DNA of 39,966 nucleotides from Paraglaciecola arctica (GTDB taxonomy: Bacteria > Pseudomonadota > Gammaproteobacteria > Enterobacterales > Alteromonadaceae). Shown here piece by piece: positions 1 through 9,602 of the stretch; the first letter of the stretch is position 1, and each line of letters begins with the position of its first letter. The stretch is from assembly GCF_018861065.1 (NCBI RefSeq), contig NZ_JAHKQO010000018.1:1-39966 (forward strand), given 5' to 3'. Under the pieces are notes generated by a model. It worked only from the letters and a program-made list of their open reading frames with translations. It was not told where the DNA came from and made no database searches. The position numbers and the translations under genes are program-made.

Positions 1-428
1 GTAGGTCGCACATTGCCAGACTCCCAAACTGCTCATTACGAATCGTGCAAGTGAGTAATGTATAAGATCATTTTTTGTTGGTTGGCGTCTGCATGTTCTT
101 AACGACGCCCACTCGATTTTGACTATTTACTCTCTAACTGACGTTCTACCTAAGGTTAAATGCACGTTACTGCCGCTTAAGTTTGGGTATTGAGCAAACT
201 AAATAGTAAATGTTAATATTTTAACGATAACAGGGACCTGTAATCGGCCGCAACGCTCTATGGATTTACAATAGCAATGAGTGGATTCTTGATTATTAAG
301 GGGGCTTCAAGCAACCCTGGCGCTCGTTAGGGATAGTCTATGAGAAGAGTGTAGAATACTCCTGAGGGAGTTTGTAGAGCTCTTATGATTGGTAACGATA
401 AAAATAAGGGAGAAGTACGAGAGGTCAT
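1..428. other. Non-coding or unrecognised stretch downstream of gpsA
   Basis: No open frame of convincing length or composition is visible on either strand. The stretch lies beyond the stop codon of gpsA. A six-base inverted repeat (GGCGTC at 84-89, GACGCC at 104-109) has no T-tract on either side, so it is not a good terminator. I see no tRNA, no repeat array and no recognisable promoter. It may be the 3' flank of a gene lying before the window. Confidence 0.5.
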
Positions 429-1424
429 CTATTCTGATGTTGGATCTCTAGCTAGTAATGTCAATGCCGCGTCTTTCGCTGGTTTATTGTTATACAAAAC
501 TTCGTAAATTTGCTCACAAATTGGCATTTCTACACCCAACCTTTTTGAAAGTATATGAACTTCCTTAGTATTAAGATACCCCTCAACGACCTGACCAATT
601 TCGGTCATCGCTTCTTGGATCCCTAAACCTTTGCCAAGTGCCAAGCCAAATCTTCGATTTCGTGATTGGTTATCCGTACACGTAAGTACTAGATCACCTA
701 GTCCCGACATGCCCATGAAGGTGGTTTGTTTAGCGCCCATATTGACGCCTAATCTGCTAAGTTCAGTTAGTCCTCTAGTGATTAGCGCAGTCCTAGCATT
801 TGACCCAAAACCCAAACCATCGGAAAGTCCGGCTCCAATAGCAATAACGTTTTTCACTGCTCCTCCTAGTTGTATTCCGACAAAATCATCATTTCTATAA
901 ACTCTAAAGGATTTAGAGCAGTGAAGCTTATTAGCAAACTCTATAGCTAGATTCTCATTGGTAGAGCTCAAAGAAATTGCAGTGGGAAGTCCAGCAACCA
1001 TTTCCTTCGCAAAGGTTGGACCTGACAAGGCGGCAATCGGTATGTCGTTACCTAACAGTTCTATAGCAACTTCTTGAAGTAATCTGCCTGTTTCAGGCTC
1101 TAAACCCTTAGTTGCCCATATTATTCTGTGGTGTGGTTTGAGAAAGGTTTTAACTTGTTTTAGTGTATCTGAAAATGCGTGACTGGGTACCACAATCAAA
1201 ATATCCTGACTGTTGGTTACAGCTTCACTTAGTTTACTTTCAATCGCTAAGTCGTTTGGGAATATGGCATCAGGAAGATATTTTTGGTTGCATCTACTTT
1301 TAGCCATTAATTGCATCTGTTGTTCGTCACGTCCCCATAACACGGTTTTAACGCCGTTACGGGATAAACAAAACGCTAGGGCAGTACCGTAAGATCCTGC
1401 CCCTAATACACAAACTGAATTCAA
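429..1424 (-). CDS. gpsA: Glycerol-3-phosphate dehydrogenase [NAD(P)+]
   Basis: This cytoplasmic enzyme reduces dihydroxyacetone phosphate to sn-glycerol-3-phosphate, the backbone for phospholipid synthesis. The 331-residue length is normal. The N-terminus has the Rossmann nucleotide-binding motif [10 protein letters not shown]; a SGPTFAKE motif follows, then the catalytic-lysine segment [12 protein letters not shown] and the [10 protein letters not shown] substrate-binding region. The start is TTG (1422-1424), with no strong ribosome-binding site, 16 bp after the secB stop, so translation is probably coupled to secB. It is the last gene of the yibN-grxC-secB-gpsA run, the same order as in E. 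coli. The start codon is the only uncertain part. Confidence 0.97.
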   Translation of the reverse strand: MNSVCVLGAGSYGTALAFCLSRNGVKTVLWGRDEQQMQLMAKSRCNQKYLPDAIFPNDLAIESKLSEAVTNSQDILIVVPSHAFSDTLKQVKTFLKPHHRIIWATKGLEPETGRLLQEVAIELLGNDIPIAALSGPTFAKEMVAGLPTAISLSSTNENLAIEFANKLHCSKSFRVYRNDDFVGIQLGGAVKNVIAIGAGLSDGLGFGSNARTALITRGLTELSRLGVNMGAKQTTFMGMSGLGDLVLTCTDNQSRNRRFGLALGKGLGIQEAMTEIGQVVEGYLNTKEVHILSKRLGVEMPICEQIYEVLYNNKPAKDAALTLLARDPTSE

Positions 1425-1440
1425 TTTGAAATTACTCGTG

Positions 1441-1950
1441 TTATGCGTCTAGTTTCTGAGTAGTTTGCTCTTGAGCTTGTTGTGCTCGTTTTTGCATGTA
1501 TGCCGCGAAAACTGAGTTAAAATCTACAGGTGCCAAGTTTAATGGTGGGAAAGTACCACGATTGACTAAATTAGAAATGGTTTCTCTCGCATAAGGGAAC
1601 AAAGTATTAGGACAAAACGCACCAAGCATTTGAGTTTTATTCTGATCCGGCATTTCACCGATCATAAATATTCCAGCTTGTTGAACTTCACACAAAAACG
1701 CTGTTTCTGTACCTATTGTCGCTGTTACAGTAACTGATAAAGTGACTTCATAAAGATTCTCACCTACTGGATTACTTTTGGTGTCTAAGTCTAACTGAAT
1801 TTCTGGTTTCCATTCTTTCTGAAACATAGCGGGTGAATTGGGTGTTTCAAAAGAAATATCTTTTGTATAGATTCTTTGAATTGAAAACTGTGGGCCTTGT
1901 GCCGCTTCAGGCTGCGCTGCAGCTTCGTTTGGTTGATTTTCGTCAGCCAT
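1441..1950 (-). CDS. secB: Protein-export chaperone SecB
   Basis: SecB is a cytoplasmic tetrameric chaperone that holds preproteins unfolded and hands them to SecA at the Sec translocon. The 169-residue protein has the family core, including the [16 protein letters not shown] segment near residue 27 and the conserved [14 protein letters not shown] segment in the C-terminal half. The N-terminal 20 residues are rich in Glu, Ala and Gln and low in complexity, as is common in this family. The start is ATG with an AAAGGAAG ribosome-binding site just upstream. It lies 22 bp after grxC and 16 bp before gpsA, inside one minus-strand operon. Confidence 0.97.
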   Translation of the reverse strand: MADENQPNEAAAQPEAAQGPQFSIQRIYTKDISFETPNSPAMFQKEWKPEIQLDLDTKSNPVGENLYEVTLSVTVTATIGTETAFLCEVQQAGIFMIGEMPDQNKTQMLGAFCPNTLFPYARETISNLVNRGTFPPLNLAPVDFNSVFAAYMQKRAQQAQEQTTQKLDA

Positions 1951-1972
1951 GGTACTTCCTTTATTTGAGTTA

Positions 1973-2230
1973 TTAGTCAGCGAGTAAACTGTCTAGTTGG
2001 TTTTTTGCTTCTAATGCAAACAAGTCGTCACAACCGCCTACATGATGATCATTAATAAAAATTTGTGGAACAGTAGATTTACCTTTTGCTCGTTCAATCA
2101 TTGTGCTGCGCAATTCAGGCATTACATCGATTTCAATTTCATTAAAGCTTATTTCTTTTTTATTCAATAAAGCCTTTGCACGATGGCAATATGGGCAATA
2201 TCCTTTAGTATAAATATCAACTTGACTCAT
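1973..2230 (-). CDS. grxC: Glutaredoxin 3
   Basis: Small cytoplasmic thiol-disulfide oxidoreductase that uses glutathione. The active site CPYC sits at residues 11-14 in the context [13 protein letters not shown]; the TVPQIF cis-proline segment and the GGCDDL glutathione-binding motif follow. The frame stays open upstream to 2284, but I start at the internal ATG at 2230: it gives the family-typical N-terminus [10 protein letters not shown], is preceded by GGAAAG, and avoids overlap with yibN, whose stop is at 2247. The 85-residue length matches the family. It lies between yibN and secB in the same operon. Confidence 0.95.
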   Translation of the reverse strand: MSQVDIYTKGYCPYCHRAKALLNKKEISFNEIEIDVMPELRSTMIERAKGKSTVPQIFINDHHVGGCDDLFALEAKNQLDSLLAD

Positions 2231-2246
2231 ATTCACTTTCCACAAG

Positions 2247-2672
2247 TTATTTAGTGATAGGAAGGCTCGCACCTTGCCAAGCATTTATGCCACCTTTCAA
2301 GGTTGCAGCATGAGTAAATCCAGCTTTGAGCATTTGGGATGCTGTTCGCTTAGATGTCATGCCCATTGCACAAACAACAATAATGGGTTTGTCTTTGAAT
2401 TTTTCAAGGGTACTAAAGTCGCCTTTAGTGACTAACTCAGGTTTGATTTGTTTTGAACCTAATATATGGCCTTTTTTAAATTCCGCCGATGGACGAATAT
2501 CCAAGATGTAAGCATCTTCTCTATTAATGAGTAAAGTTGCTTCATGAGTGTTTAATTCTTTCAAAGGTGAAAACAGACTCGCCACAGTGGTGTATATTAA
2601 AGCGACCAAAAGCGCAGCAAATAAACCAGATAAAATATAATGATTTGTGACAAATTCTACGATTTGATCCAT
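2247..2672 (-). CDS. yibN: Membrane-anchored rhodanese-like protein (YibN family)
   Basis: The protein has one N-terminal transmembrane segment (about residues 13-34) followed by a rhodanese domain facing the cytoplasm. The domain shows the DIRPSAEFKKGHI entry motif, and the catalytic cysteine is C101 in the active-site loop CAMGMTSKRT. Rhodanese domains move sulfur as a persulfide; the substrate of this family is not settled. At 141 residues it matches YibN of E. coli, and it is the first gene of the yibN-grxC-secB-gpsA operon, divergent from gpmI. Its start ATG is at 2670-2672. Confidence 0.92.
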   Translation of the reverse strand: MDQIVEFVTNHYILSGLFAALLVALIYTTVASLFSPLKELNTHEATLLINREDAYILDIRPSAEFKKGHILGSKQIKPELVTKGDFSTLEKFKDKPIIVVCAMGMTSKRTASQMLKAGFTHAATLKGGINAWQGASLPITK

Positions 2673-2950
2673 AACAGGTGAGCCTTAAAGATATGTAACT
2701 TAAAAAAATGAGGCCAAAGTATATAGATTTTCAGTACAGAAACTAGCCCTAGAGTAAATTCAAAGGCACCACATAGAATAACTTATTGTTATACATTTGG
2801 TTTTTTAAAATGATTTAGCCGTGACCTAGATTGCGAGTAGCGATAACATTAGCGCATTATCAAACAACTAGGTCATATGGTTAATATAACAGTCGTTCCT
2901 AGTATGTCATCATAACATTAGTTAATAGTTTTAAAGATAAGGACTGAATA
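2673..2950. promoter_or_regulatory. Divergent yibN/gpmI intergenic region with nested dyad
   Basis: This spacer must carry promoters for both directions. It contains a perfect 8-bp inverted repeat, TGACCTAG (2822-2829) and CTAGGTCA (2868-2875), enclosing a second one, GATAA (2842-2846) and TTATC (2857-2861). It could be an operator or an RNA hairpin in the gpmI leader. The gpmI ribosome-binding site AAGGA lies at about 2938-2942. I do not recognise a specific regulator. Confidence 0.45.
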
Positions 2951-4483
2951 ATGAGTCAAACCAAAAAGACCACCGCCTTGATCATTTTAGACGGTTGGGG
3001 CCACCGTGACGATCAAGATAGTAATGCGATTGCTCATGCTAATACTCCTGTTTTAGACGGTTTATGTAATACCTACAGTAATACTCTAATATCTGGTTCA
3101 GGTTTGGATGTTGGTTTACCTCCGGGACAAATGGGAAATTCTGAAGTCGGTCATGTAAATTTGGGTGCTGGACGAGTGGTTTATCAAGACTTTACACGGG
3201 TGACAAAAGCGATTGAGGATGGTGAATTTTATGAAAATCCTATTCTAACTAACAATCTTGATAAGGCAATTCAAGCGGATAAAGCAATTCATGTAATGGG
3301 CTTGATGTCGGAAGGAGGGGTACATAGTCACCAAGATCATATATTTGCTTTGTTAAAATTGGCGGCCAAGCGGGGCGCGACCAAATTATATCTGCATGCT
3401 TTTTTAGATGGTAGAGACACGCCACCTCGCAGTGCAAAAGGACCCTTACAGTCGGCTGACGCTGTTTTTGAAGAGCTAGGTGTTGGAAAAACAGCCAGTG
3501 TTATAGGGCGTTATTACGCGATGGACAGAGATGCCCGTTGGGATAGAGTCGAGGCTGCGTATAATTTAATTGCCCATGGCAAAGGTAGCAAAACTGCTGC
3601 CAGCGCGATAGAAGCACTAGAGGCTTCCTATGATCGCGACGAAAATGATGAGTTTATGCAAGCTACGGTAATTGGTAAAGCGACGCCATTAGAAGATGGC
3701 GACGCCCTTTTCTTTATGAATTTCAGAGCAGACAGGGCACGAGAAATTAGTCGGCCATTTGTAGAACCTGATTTTAGTGAATTTAATAAAGGTAAACACA
3801 TTGAGCTTGGGGCTTTCGTTACCCTGACTCAATATGCAGAGAGTATTGATGCTCCTGCGGCCTATCCACCAGTACCTTTAGTAAACGTTATGGGGGAATG
3901 GTTAGCTAAGCATAACAAAACCCAATTACGCATTTCAGAAACGGAAAAATATGCGCATGTAACTTTTTTCTACAGTGGTGGACGTGAAGATTTATATGTT
4001 GGTGAAGAACGAATTTTAGTGCCATCTCCAAAAGTAGCCACTTATGATTTGCAGCCAGAAATGAGCTCTGAAGAATTGACAGATAAGCTTGTTGCCGCGA
4101 TCGATTCTGGAAAATTTGACGTGATTGTTTGTAATTATCCAAATGGCGATATGGTTGGGCATACCGGTAATTTCGATGCAGCCGTTAAAGCTTGTGAGGC
4201 TGTGGATACTTGCATAGGAAGAGTGGTGGAGGCAATTAAGCGTAATGGAGGCGATTGCTTAATTACCGCAGACCATGGAAACGCTGAAAAAATGCAAGAT
4301 GCACAAACTGGGCAGGCGCACACGGCACATACAAGCGAGCTAGTGCCATTTATCCATGTAGGGAAAAAATCTACAGTGCGCACAGGAGGCACGCTTAGTG
4401 ATGTGGCACCTACTATGTTACATTTGATGGGGATGGAACAACCCCCAGAAATGACGGGCACGCCAATAGTGACATTGGATTAG
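2951..4483 (+). CDS. gpmI: 2,3-bisphosphoglycerate-independent phosphoglycerate mutase
   Basis: Manganese-dependent glycolytic enzyme that interconverts 3- and 2-phosphoglycerate in the cytoplasm. It belongs to the alkaline phosphatase superfamily. Visible motifs are the metal ligand in LIILDGWG (D14), the catalytic serine S64 in [15 protein letters not shown], the [11 protein letters not shown] and GRYYAMDRD segments, and the C-terminal metal-binding motifs ADHGNAE and HTSE. The 510-residue length is typical. The start ATG has AAGGA upstream. It heads gpmI-envC-yibQ, the order found in E. coli, with only 4 bp before the presumed envC start, so the genes are probably co-transcribed. Confidence 0.98.
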   Translation: MSQTKKTTALIILDGWGHRDDQDSNAIAHANTPVLDGLCNTYSNTLISGSGLDVGLPPGQMGNSEVGHVNLGAGRVVYQDFTRVTKAIEDGEFYENPILTNNLDKAIQADKAIHVMGLMSEGGVHSHQDHIFALLKLAAKRGATKLYLHAFLDGRDTPPRSAKGPLQSADAVFEELGVGKTASVIGRYYAMDRDARWDRVEAAYNLIAHGKGSKTAASAIEALEASYDRDENDEFMQATVIGKATPLEDGDALFFMNFRADRAREISRPFVEPDFSEFNKGKHIELGAFVTLTQYAESIDAPAAYPPVPLVNVMGEWLAKHNKTQLRISETEKYAHVTFFYSGGREDLYVGEERILVPSPKVATYDLQPEMSSEELTDKLVAAIDSGKFDVIVCNYPNGDMVGHTGNFDAAVKACEAVDTCIGRVVEAIKRNGGDCLITADHGNAEKMQDAQTGQAHTAHTSELVPFIHVGKKSTVRTGGTLSDVAPTMLHLMGMEQPPEMTGTPIVTLD

Positions 4484-4487
4484 CCAA

Positions 4488-5648
4488 TTGAGTTTGATTG
4501 GACATACATTATATCAAGTGAAAAGCCTTACTTTTAGGCTTTTCTTCTTAGCGTTAGTATTCGGTGTTTTTGTTGAATCCAGCGTACATGCCCAAGAGCA
4601 GTCAGACCTTGAAAGTATCCAACAACAAATAAAGAATAAACAGGCAAAAATCAGCCAACAATTAGCGGCAGCGAAGAAGCTTCAAGACAACCTCAAGGAA
4701 GTTGAACTGCAAATTGCCAAGTCAGCCAAAGAGCTTAATAGCATTGACAAGTCGTTGGTCAAAAATCAGCAGCAACTCACAGACTTGCGCAAACAACAAA
4801 AGCAGTATTTAACTTCTCTAGAGCAGCAAAAGTCGGTATTAGCGAAGCAAATTCGAAGTGCCTATATGACAGGTAATTATGACTTTGCAAAAATGTTGTT
4901 AAATCAGCAAGATGCCGCAAACTTTGAGCGGACTATCACCTATTATCAGTATTTAAATAAGGCCCGTAAATCACAGATCGATAGCTTTAATTTATTGGTT
5001 AAAGAACTGAATAAAGTAAATGCCAAATTGATCGATAACAAAACCGAGTTAGAACAACTAAGAGCTAAACAACTCGAACAACAAAAAGTATTGAAGGCCA
5101 ATCTAGCTCAACGAGAAGAAACGCTCATTGCAATGCAAAGTGCAATAGAATCGGAAGAGGCAAAAGTTGCTCAATTGCAAATTAATGAAAAGAATTTACT
5201 CGAAGCTTTGGCGCGCGCGCAACAACAAGTCGACAAACAAGATATAACCTTAGCCGGATTAAGCTCCCTAAAAGGGAGTCTACTAATGCCTGCCAAAGGT
5301 AACCTTCGAAAGATGTTTGGCCGGTATAGGCAAGGGCAAATTAAGTGGAAAGGTGTAGTCATAAATGGCACCGCTGGAGACTCGGTTGTTGCCATTCATC
5401 ACGCTAAAGTCCTCTATTCTGATTGGCTTCGAGGTTTTGGTTTAGTCACTGTTTTGGATCATGGCGATGGATTTATGAGTCTTTATGGTCATAACCAAGC
5501 TTTATTAAAGCAAGCAGGGGAAATTGTGCAAGCAGGAGAATCAATTGCATTGCTCGGGCAAAGTGGCGGACAAAGTCGCCCTAATTTGTATTTCGAAATT
5601 CGACTTAAAGGAAAGCCTATTAACCCAGTAAATTGGTTAAAACTATAG
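4488..5648 (+). CDS. envC: Murein hydrolase activator EnvC
   Basis: Periplasmic divisome protein that activates cell-wall amidases (AmiA/AmiB type) at the septum and is itself controlled by FtsEX. It has an N-terminal signal peptide ending near VHAQ, two long coiled-coil segments (about residues 35-120 and 155-250), and a C-terminal LytM (peptidase M23) domain. The LytM domain is degenerate: the usual HxH ligand motif is replaced by LYFEIR, as in E. coli EnvC, so it should bind and activate rather than cut. No ATG is available at the 5' end. I used TTG at 4488; TTG at 4494 or GTG at 4518, which gives a neat signal peptide beginning with a lysine, are equally possible. Confidence 0.93.
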   Translation: MSLIGHTLYQVKSLTFRLFFLALVFGVFVESSVHAQEQSDLESIQQQIKNKQAKISQQLAAAKKLQDNLKEVELQIAKSAKELNSIDKSLVKNQQQLTDLRKQQKQYLTSLEQQKSVLAKQIRSAYMTGNYDFAKMLLNQQDAANFERTITYYQYLNKARKSQIDSFNLLVKELNKVNAKLIDNKTELEQLRAKQLEQQKVLKANLAQREETLIAMQSAIESEEAKVAQLQINEKNLLEALARAQQQVDKQDITLAGLSSLKGSLLMPAKGNLRKMFGRYRQGQIKWKGVVINGTAGDSVVAIHHAKVLYSDWLRGFGLVTVLDHGDGFMSLYGHNQALLKQAGEIVQAGESIALLGQSGGQSRPNLYFEIRLKGKPINPVNWLKL

Positions 5649-5743
5649 TCACAATGTGTCTCAATACAATTGAATCCTAGTAAAATTAGTTGATGTGATT
5701 ATAATTGAAACCAAAAGTATCAGAGTAAAACAATAATAAAAAC

Positions 5744-6511
5744 ATGCGCTTATTTCTATTTAGTTGTCTTTTATATATCAGTTTTTCAGTCAGCGCGTCG
5801 CAAATCGGCTTGATCATTGATGATATTGGAAATACCGATCAAGATGCCAAGGCCTTCACCTTACCCGTCAACGTAGCCTTTGCTATTTTACCCAATAAAG
5901 CACTATCTAAAACTTACTCAGGACGAGCAGCAGCGCAGCAGCGAGAAGTTATTTTGCATATGCCGATGGAGTCACTGGCTGGCAATAACCAGGAAAAAAA
6001 TGTACTGCTTTCTAACATGGCACCAAAACAAATAGAACAAACATTAAGAGCCGCTTTGTCTACAGTACCAAACGCTGTCGGTCTCAATAATCATATGGGA
6101 AGTCGATTGACGCAACTCACAGTGCCGATGACGGTGACCATGGAATTTTTATCGGAACGCGGTTTGTTTTTTGTGGATAGCCGCACAACTAGATACAGCA
6201 AAGCTCAAATTATAGCGAAGAAAAAAGGAGTGCTGAGCGCCAAACGTAATGTGTTTATCGACCATACTCCAAGTCTTGAGCAAATTGACAAACAATTTAA
6301 GCGTTTACTTAAGTTGTCAAAAACCTATGGGTCAGCGATAGGGATCGCCCACCCTTATCCACAAACTCTTAAATATTTGAAGCAACACTTAGATACGCTT
6401 CAAAAAAAACATGGTATTACGCTTATTAAAATGAGTGAAGTTGTATCTTCAAGTGGGAGTTATGCTTATCATTCAAAAGTAAAACCTGAACTCAGTTCTC
6501 CAACCTTGTAA
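5744..6511 (+). CDS. yibQ: Divergent polysaccharide deacetylase family protein (YibQ-like)
   Basis: Exported protein with a short signal peptide (to about SVSAS). It belongs to the divergent polysaccharide deacetylase family, with the hallmark IGLIIDDIGN near the mature N-terminus, then VILHMPME, the NNHMGSRLT motif and a GIAHPYP motif; these Asp and His residues correspond to the metal site of NodB-fold deacetylases. The substrate is not known. It follows envC after 95 bp, as yibQ follows envC in E. coli, which suggests an envelope or cell-wall role. The ATG at 5744 has no strong ribosome-binding site, but it gives the expected signal peptide. Length 255 residues. Confidence 0.88.
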   Translation: MRLFLFSCLLYISFSVSASQIGLIIDDIGNTDQDAKAFTLPVNVAFAILPNKALSKTYSGRAAAQQREVILHMPMESLAGNNQEKNVLLSNMAPKQIEQTLRAALSTVPNAVGLNNHMGSRLTQLTVPMTVTMEFLSERGLFFVDSRTTRYSKAQIIAKKKGVLSAKRNVFIDHTPSLEQIDKQFKRLLKLSKTYGSAIGIAHPYPQTLKYLKQHLDTLQKKHGITLIKMSEVVSSSGSYAYHSKVKPELSSPTL

Positions 6512-6520
6512 GGATATCCT

Positions 6521-7453
6521 ATGCCAGCCGCGAATCTACTTGCTTTGATAGATGATATAGCGACGATTTTAGATGATGTTGCCATATTGTCTAAAGTTGC
6601 TGCAAAAAAAACTGCTGGTGTATTAGGTGACGATTTAGCCTTAAATGCAGAACAAGTCTCTGGTGTAAAAGCAGAGCGTGAATTGCCAGTCGTCTGGGCT
6701 GTTGCTAAGGGCTCTTTTTTAAATAAACTCATTTTAGTACCGTCTGCATTATTGATAAGTGCATTTTTGCCATGGTTAATTGTAGTGTTACTCGTAATAG
6801 GAGGATTGTATTTGTGCTACGAGGGTGTTGAAAAACTCGCCCATAAGTTTCTTCACTCTAAACAAGAATTAGAACAAGAACATGCACAAAAACTGGCTGC
6901 CGTGGCAGACCCAAAAGTGAATCTAGTTGACCTTGAAAAAAACAAAATAAAGGGCGCGATTAGAACTGACTTTATTTTGTCCGCTGAAATAGTGGTGATT
7001 GTGCTCGGAACTGTGCAAGCAGAGTCTTTTGCTACCCAAGTGACTGTAGTGTCATTGTTAGCCTTGGCTATTACCGTAGGAGTTTATGGTTTAGTCGCTG
7101 GAATTGTAAAGCTGGACGATGCTGGATTATACCTGCTTAGAAAGTCTGTCAGTGGTTCGTTTAACAGCCTACAAAGATCCCTAGGAAGAGGGCTGTTGAT
7201 TTTTGCGCCTATTTTAATGAAGACATTATCAATTGTTGGTACCGCAGCGATGTTTTTAGTGGGAGGCGGCATTTTAGTGCACAGCATTCCACTGATACAT
7301 CAATTACTTGGGCCTATTTTGCATAGTGTTGAGTCGATTGCTGTTGTAGGGTCAACCGTGCCTATTTTACTCGATGGATTGATTGGCATTATAGCCGGCG
7401 CAATCGTACTGTTAGTTGTTACCTTAAGTTTTAGAATATTTAAAAGAGAGTAA
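6521..7453 (+). CDS. yedI: DUF808 family inner membrane protein (YedI-like)
   Basis: A 310-residue membrane protein with the DUF808 signature at its N-terminus ([16 protein letters not shown], then [17 protein letters not shown]) and several hydrophobic segments in the middle and C-terminal half (about residues 70-100, 150-195, 225-260 and 275-305). The family is widespread in proteobacteria and has no established function. Its ribosome-binding site AAGGAT overlaps the yibQ stop codon and the spacing is only 9 bp, so it is likely translated as part of that operon. No terminator is visible after it. Confidence 0.88.
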   Translation: MPAANLLALIDDIATILDDVAILSKVAAKKTAGVLGDDLALNAEQVSGVKAERELPVVWAVAKGSFLNKLILVPSALLISAFLPWLIVVLLVIGGLYLCYEGVEKLAHKFLHSKQELEQEHAQKLAAVADPKVNLVDLEKNKIKGAIRTDFILSAEIVVIVLGTVQAESFATQVTVVSLLALAITVGVYGLVAGIVKLDDAGLYLLRKSVSGSFNSLQRSLGRGLLIFAPILMKTLSIVGTAAMFLVGGGILVHSIPLIHQLLGPILHSVESIAVVGSTVPILLDGLIGIIAGAIVLLVVTLSFRIFKRE

Positions 7454-7569
7454 CTTACATCTCTTAATGAATGTGAAACGACTTAAGGCCCAGCGTTTGA
7501 TCTTTTCTTGCGGTTATTTCTTATGATAATTTCGTCAAATTTTAACCAGTAAATACTTGTATATTTTAT

Positions 7570-7592
7570 GAAATGTTATATTATAACGCTCG
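7570..7592 (+). promoter_or_regulatory. Zur-box-like palindrome
   Basis: The core GTTATATTATAAC (7575-7587) is a perfect 13-bp palindrome around one base, preceded by GAAAT. This resembles the gammaproteobacterial Zur (zinc uptake regulator) operator, recalled as GAAATGTTATA-N-TATAACATTTC; the left half is complete and the right half decays after TATAAC. It overlaps a possible -10 element (TATTAT, 7579-7584) paired with TTGTAT (7557-7562), a position suited to repression, and ends 21 bp before the MerC-like gene. The link to Zur is inferred from motif memory. Confidence 0.6.
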
Positions 7593-7613
7593 TTAAAAAT
7601 GAGGTAGTTATTT

Positions 7614-8018
7614 ATGCAAGCAAACAAAGACAAAACGCTATTAGACAGACTAGGCATTTGGGCCTCCAGTTTGTGTGCGTTGCATTGTTTGTTGTTACCT
7701 ATACTTATTCCACTTGTGCCTTTTATTAGTGCCTCATTTTTTGCTCAAGATTGGTTTGAAAGAAGCATATTATCTCTTTCGATGATTATTGGATTTTGGG
7801 CATTGTTCTCAGGCTTTTATCGCTACCACAGACAGCTTTACCCTCTATATAGCCTAGTTTTAGGTGGACTGATTTATTGGAACAAAGATATGTTTGGCGA
7901 GTCTTACGAGCCTTTCACTATAGCGATAGGTGCTTTTTTAATAGTGGGCGCTCATATAGTGAACTTGAAGTTATGTCAGAGCTGCCAAGACTGTGATAGT
8001 GGATGCGCTAGCTCTTAG
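7614..8018 (+). CDS. MerC domain-containing membrane protein
   Basis: A 134-residue protein with four predicted transmembrane segments. It shows the MerC features: a paired-cysteine segment in the first helix (SLCALHCLLLPILIP) and a cysteine-rich C-terminal tail (CQSCQDCDSGC). Classical MerC carries mercuric ion inward in mer operons. No other mer gene is nearby and the promoter carries a Zur-like box, so transport or handling of zinc or another thiophilic metal is a better guess here. The ATG at 7614 is preceded by GAGG. It converges on the downstream phosphodiesterase gene, and the two 3' ends overlap by 11 bp. Confidence 0.85.
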   Translation: MQANKDKTLLDRLGIWASSLCALHCLLLPILIPLVPFISASFFAQDWFERSILSLSMIIGFWALFSGFYRYHRQLYPLYSLVLGGLIYWNKDMFGESYEPFTIAIGAFLIVGAHIVNLKLCQSCQDCDSGCASS

Positions 8019-8712
8019 AACGATCCACTAATGCCTTTCTGGCTTTTCCCGGCCCATTGCTAAATACGCCATCTACTCCCCACTGCTGTAATCTAAGCAA
8101 ATCTTCTGGCTCATCAACAGTATAAACAAACATTTTAAGTCCGCGACTGTGAGTATCTATTACGAATGCCTCATCGACAAAGCTGACATCTGCGTTAACT
8201 GAGTAAGCGTTTAATTCTTGGGCAAATTTGGCATGTCCGATAGGGTTGTTGGCTGTTAATGCACCTATTTTTATAATGGGAGCAATACGTTTAAACGCTT
8301 TTATCATATGATGGTCGAAAGATGAAACGATGAATTGCTCAGTGCTAAAATTAAACTCACTCACCGCTTTATTGATATTTTCGTTCAACAACAAAATATC
8401 TTTTACACCTTTTACTTCAATGTTCATCAAACATTGACCTTGCACGCGCTGTAACACTTGCCTTAGTGTCGGAACACATTGTCCTTGCCCTGCATCCAAG
8501 GCTTGTAATTCTGCGAGTCTGTAATCTGATAGCGCGCGGTCACCATTAGTGGTTCTACTGACCCATCGGTCGTGTATCACTACTAATTCATTCCCAAGCT
8601 GATAAACATCTATTTCAATGCCATCAGCTTGTTGTTCTAGGGCTAGGTCAATCGATAATAGAGTATTTTCTGGAGCGTCAGCACTGGCACCTCTGTGAGC
8701 AAATATCAGCAT
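8008..8712 (-). CDS. Glycerophosphodiester phosphodiesterase
   Basis: Hydrolyses glycerophosphodiesters to sn-glycerol-3-phosphate and an alcohol. The GDPD TIM-barrel motifs are clear: HRGASADAPENT at the N-terminus, the metal ligands in DGIEIDV, then VVIHD and the NIEVKG motif. No signal peptide is present, so it resembles the cytoplasmic UgpQ type. The frame is open to 8769, but the ATG at 8712 gives the usual N-terminus (MLIFAHRGAS), has an AAGAGAG ribosome-binding site and avoids overlap with the EamA gene, which stops at 8732. It is the last gene of psd-EamA-GDPD, all linked to lipid turnover or transport. Length 234 residues. Confidence 0.92.
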   Translation of the reverse strand: MLIFAHRGASADAPENTLLSIDLALEQQADGIEIDVYQLGNELVVIHDRWVSRTTNGDRALSDYRLAELQALDAGQGQCVPTLRQVLQRVQGQCLMNIEVKGVKDILLLNENINKAVSEFNFSTEQFIVSSFDHHMIKAFKRIAPIIKIGALTANNPIGHAKFAQELNAYSVNADVSFVDEAFVIDTHSRGLKMFVYTVDEPEDLLRLQQWGVDGVFSNGPGKARKALVDRSKS

Positions 8713-8731
8713 CTTGTAAGCTCTCTTGGGA

Positions 8732-9598
8732 TTATTTACTGTGTAGTTTTTGTGCGTTGATAGTTTCATAGATAGCAGCGGATATCACTAATAATCCACC
8801 AACGATAGTCTGCCACCTAGGCTGTTCACCTAATACGATTATAGCGAGACTGACGCCATACAAAGGTTGCATACACGCAATGAGCGAAAATGTTTTGGCC
8901 CGCAAGTGTTTAAGGCTTGCCGCAATCAAAGCATGTGGTACAGCTGTTAAAAATATCCCCAGAACCACTAGGCCTATATAAGTTTCGTTGCTGGCCTTGA
9001 ATAATTCTTCGCTCGAAAAAAAGCTTAGTGAAATAAAAATGACCAGTGTTTGATAGGCCATGGCTTGTGCGCCGGAGTAATGAGAGAAGTGTTTGCGGTG
9101 CACCAAATTTCTGAAGGAATATAAAATCGCTGACGCTATTCCAATCAACACACCTTGGGTTATTTCATTTTCCAAGGACACTTCAGGGACGATCAAATAG
9201 ATACCAAAAAGTACAACTAAAGCACTCACTATATCTTGCCAAACTAAACGTATACCCTCAAAAAAAGGCTCCAACAGCACTGTCATCACTGGAAAGGTAA
9301 ACAATGCTATCATGCCTACTGACACTGAAGAGTATTGCATGGCGGCAAAATAACTGACCCAGTGGGCAGCCATTAGCAACCCTAAAAACAGCGCGATAAA
9401 ATAATCTTTCAGGCTGTTTAATTTAATCGAGCCTTGAAATATTTTCACAATGGCAAACAACATGACACAAGCAACAAAGGCTCTACCGAACGTAATATCG
9501 GTAGCAGACAAGGGCAAGAGTTTAGAGAATAATGCTGTTGCTCCTAGCAACGCCATAGTGACATGCAGAGACCACAAGCTTTTCTTGACGGGATCCAC
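8732..9598 (-). CDS. EamA/DMT family transporter
   Basis: A 288-residue inner membrane protein with about ten hydrophobic segments in two EamA repeats. The second repeat is visible from about residue 150 and ends with the typical PLYGVSLAIIVLGEQP motif. Such proteins export or exchange small metabolites; the substrate cannot be read from the sequence. The start is GTG at 9598, only 4 bp after the psd stop, with no separate ribosome-binding site, so translation is probably coupled to psd. It is followed by the phosphodiesterase gene after 19 bp. Confidence 0.9.
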   Translation of the reverse strand: MDPVKKSLWSLHVTMALLGATALFSKLLPLSATDITFGRAFVACVMLFAIVKIFQGSIKLNSLKDYFIALFLGLLMAAHWVSYFAAMQYSSVSVGMIALFTFPVMTVLLEPFFEGIRLVWQDIVSALVVLFGIYLIVPEVSLENEITQGVLIGIASAILYSFRNLVHRKHFSHYSGAQAMAYQTLVIFISLSFFSSEELFKASNETYIGLVVLGIFLTAVPHALIAASLKHLRAKTFSLIACMQPLYGVSLAIIVLGEQPRWQTIVGGLLVISAAIYETINAQKLHSK

Positions 9599-9602
9599 TG
9601 GA

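Noticed and set aside
84-109. GGCGTC/GACGCC inverted repeat as gpsA terminator
   Set aside because: It is over 300 bp beyond the gpsA stop and lacks a T-run in either direction.
7614-8018. Mercury resistance operon
   Set aside because: Only a MerC-like protein is present; no merR, merT, merP or merA is seen on either side.
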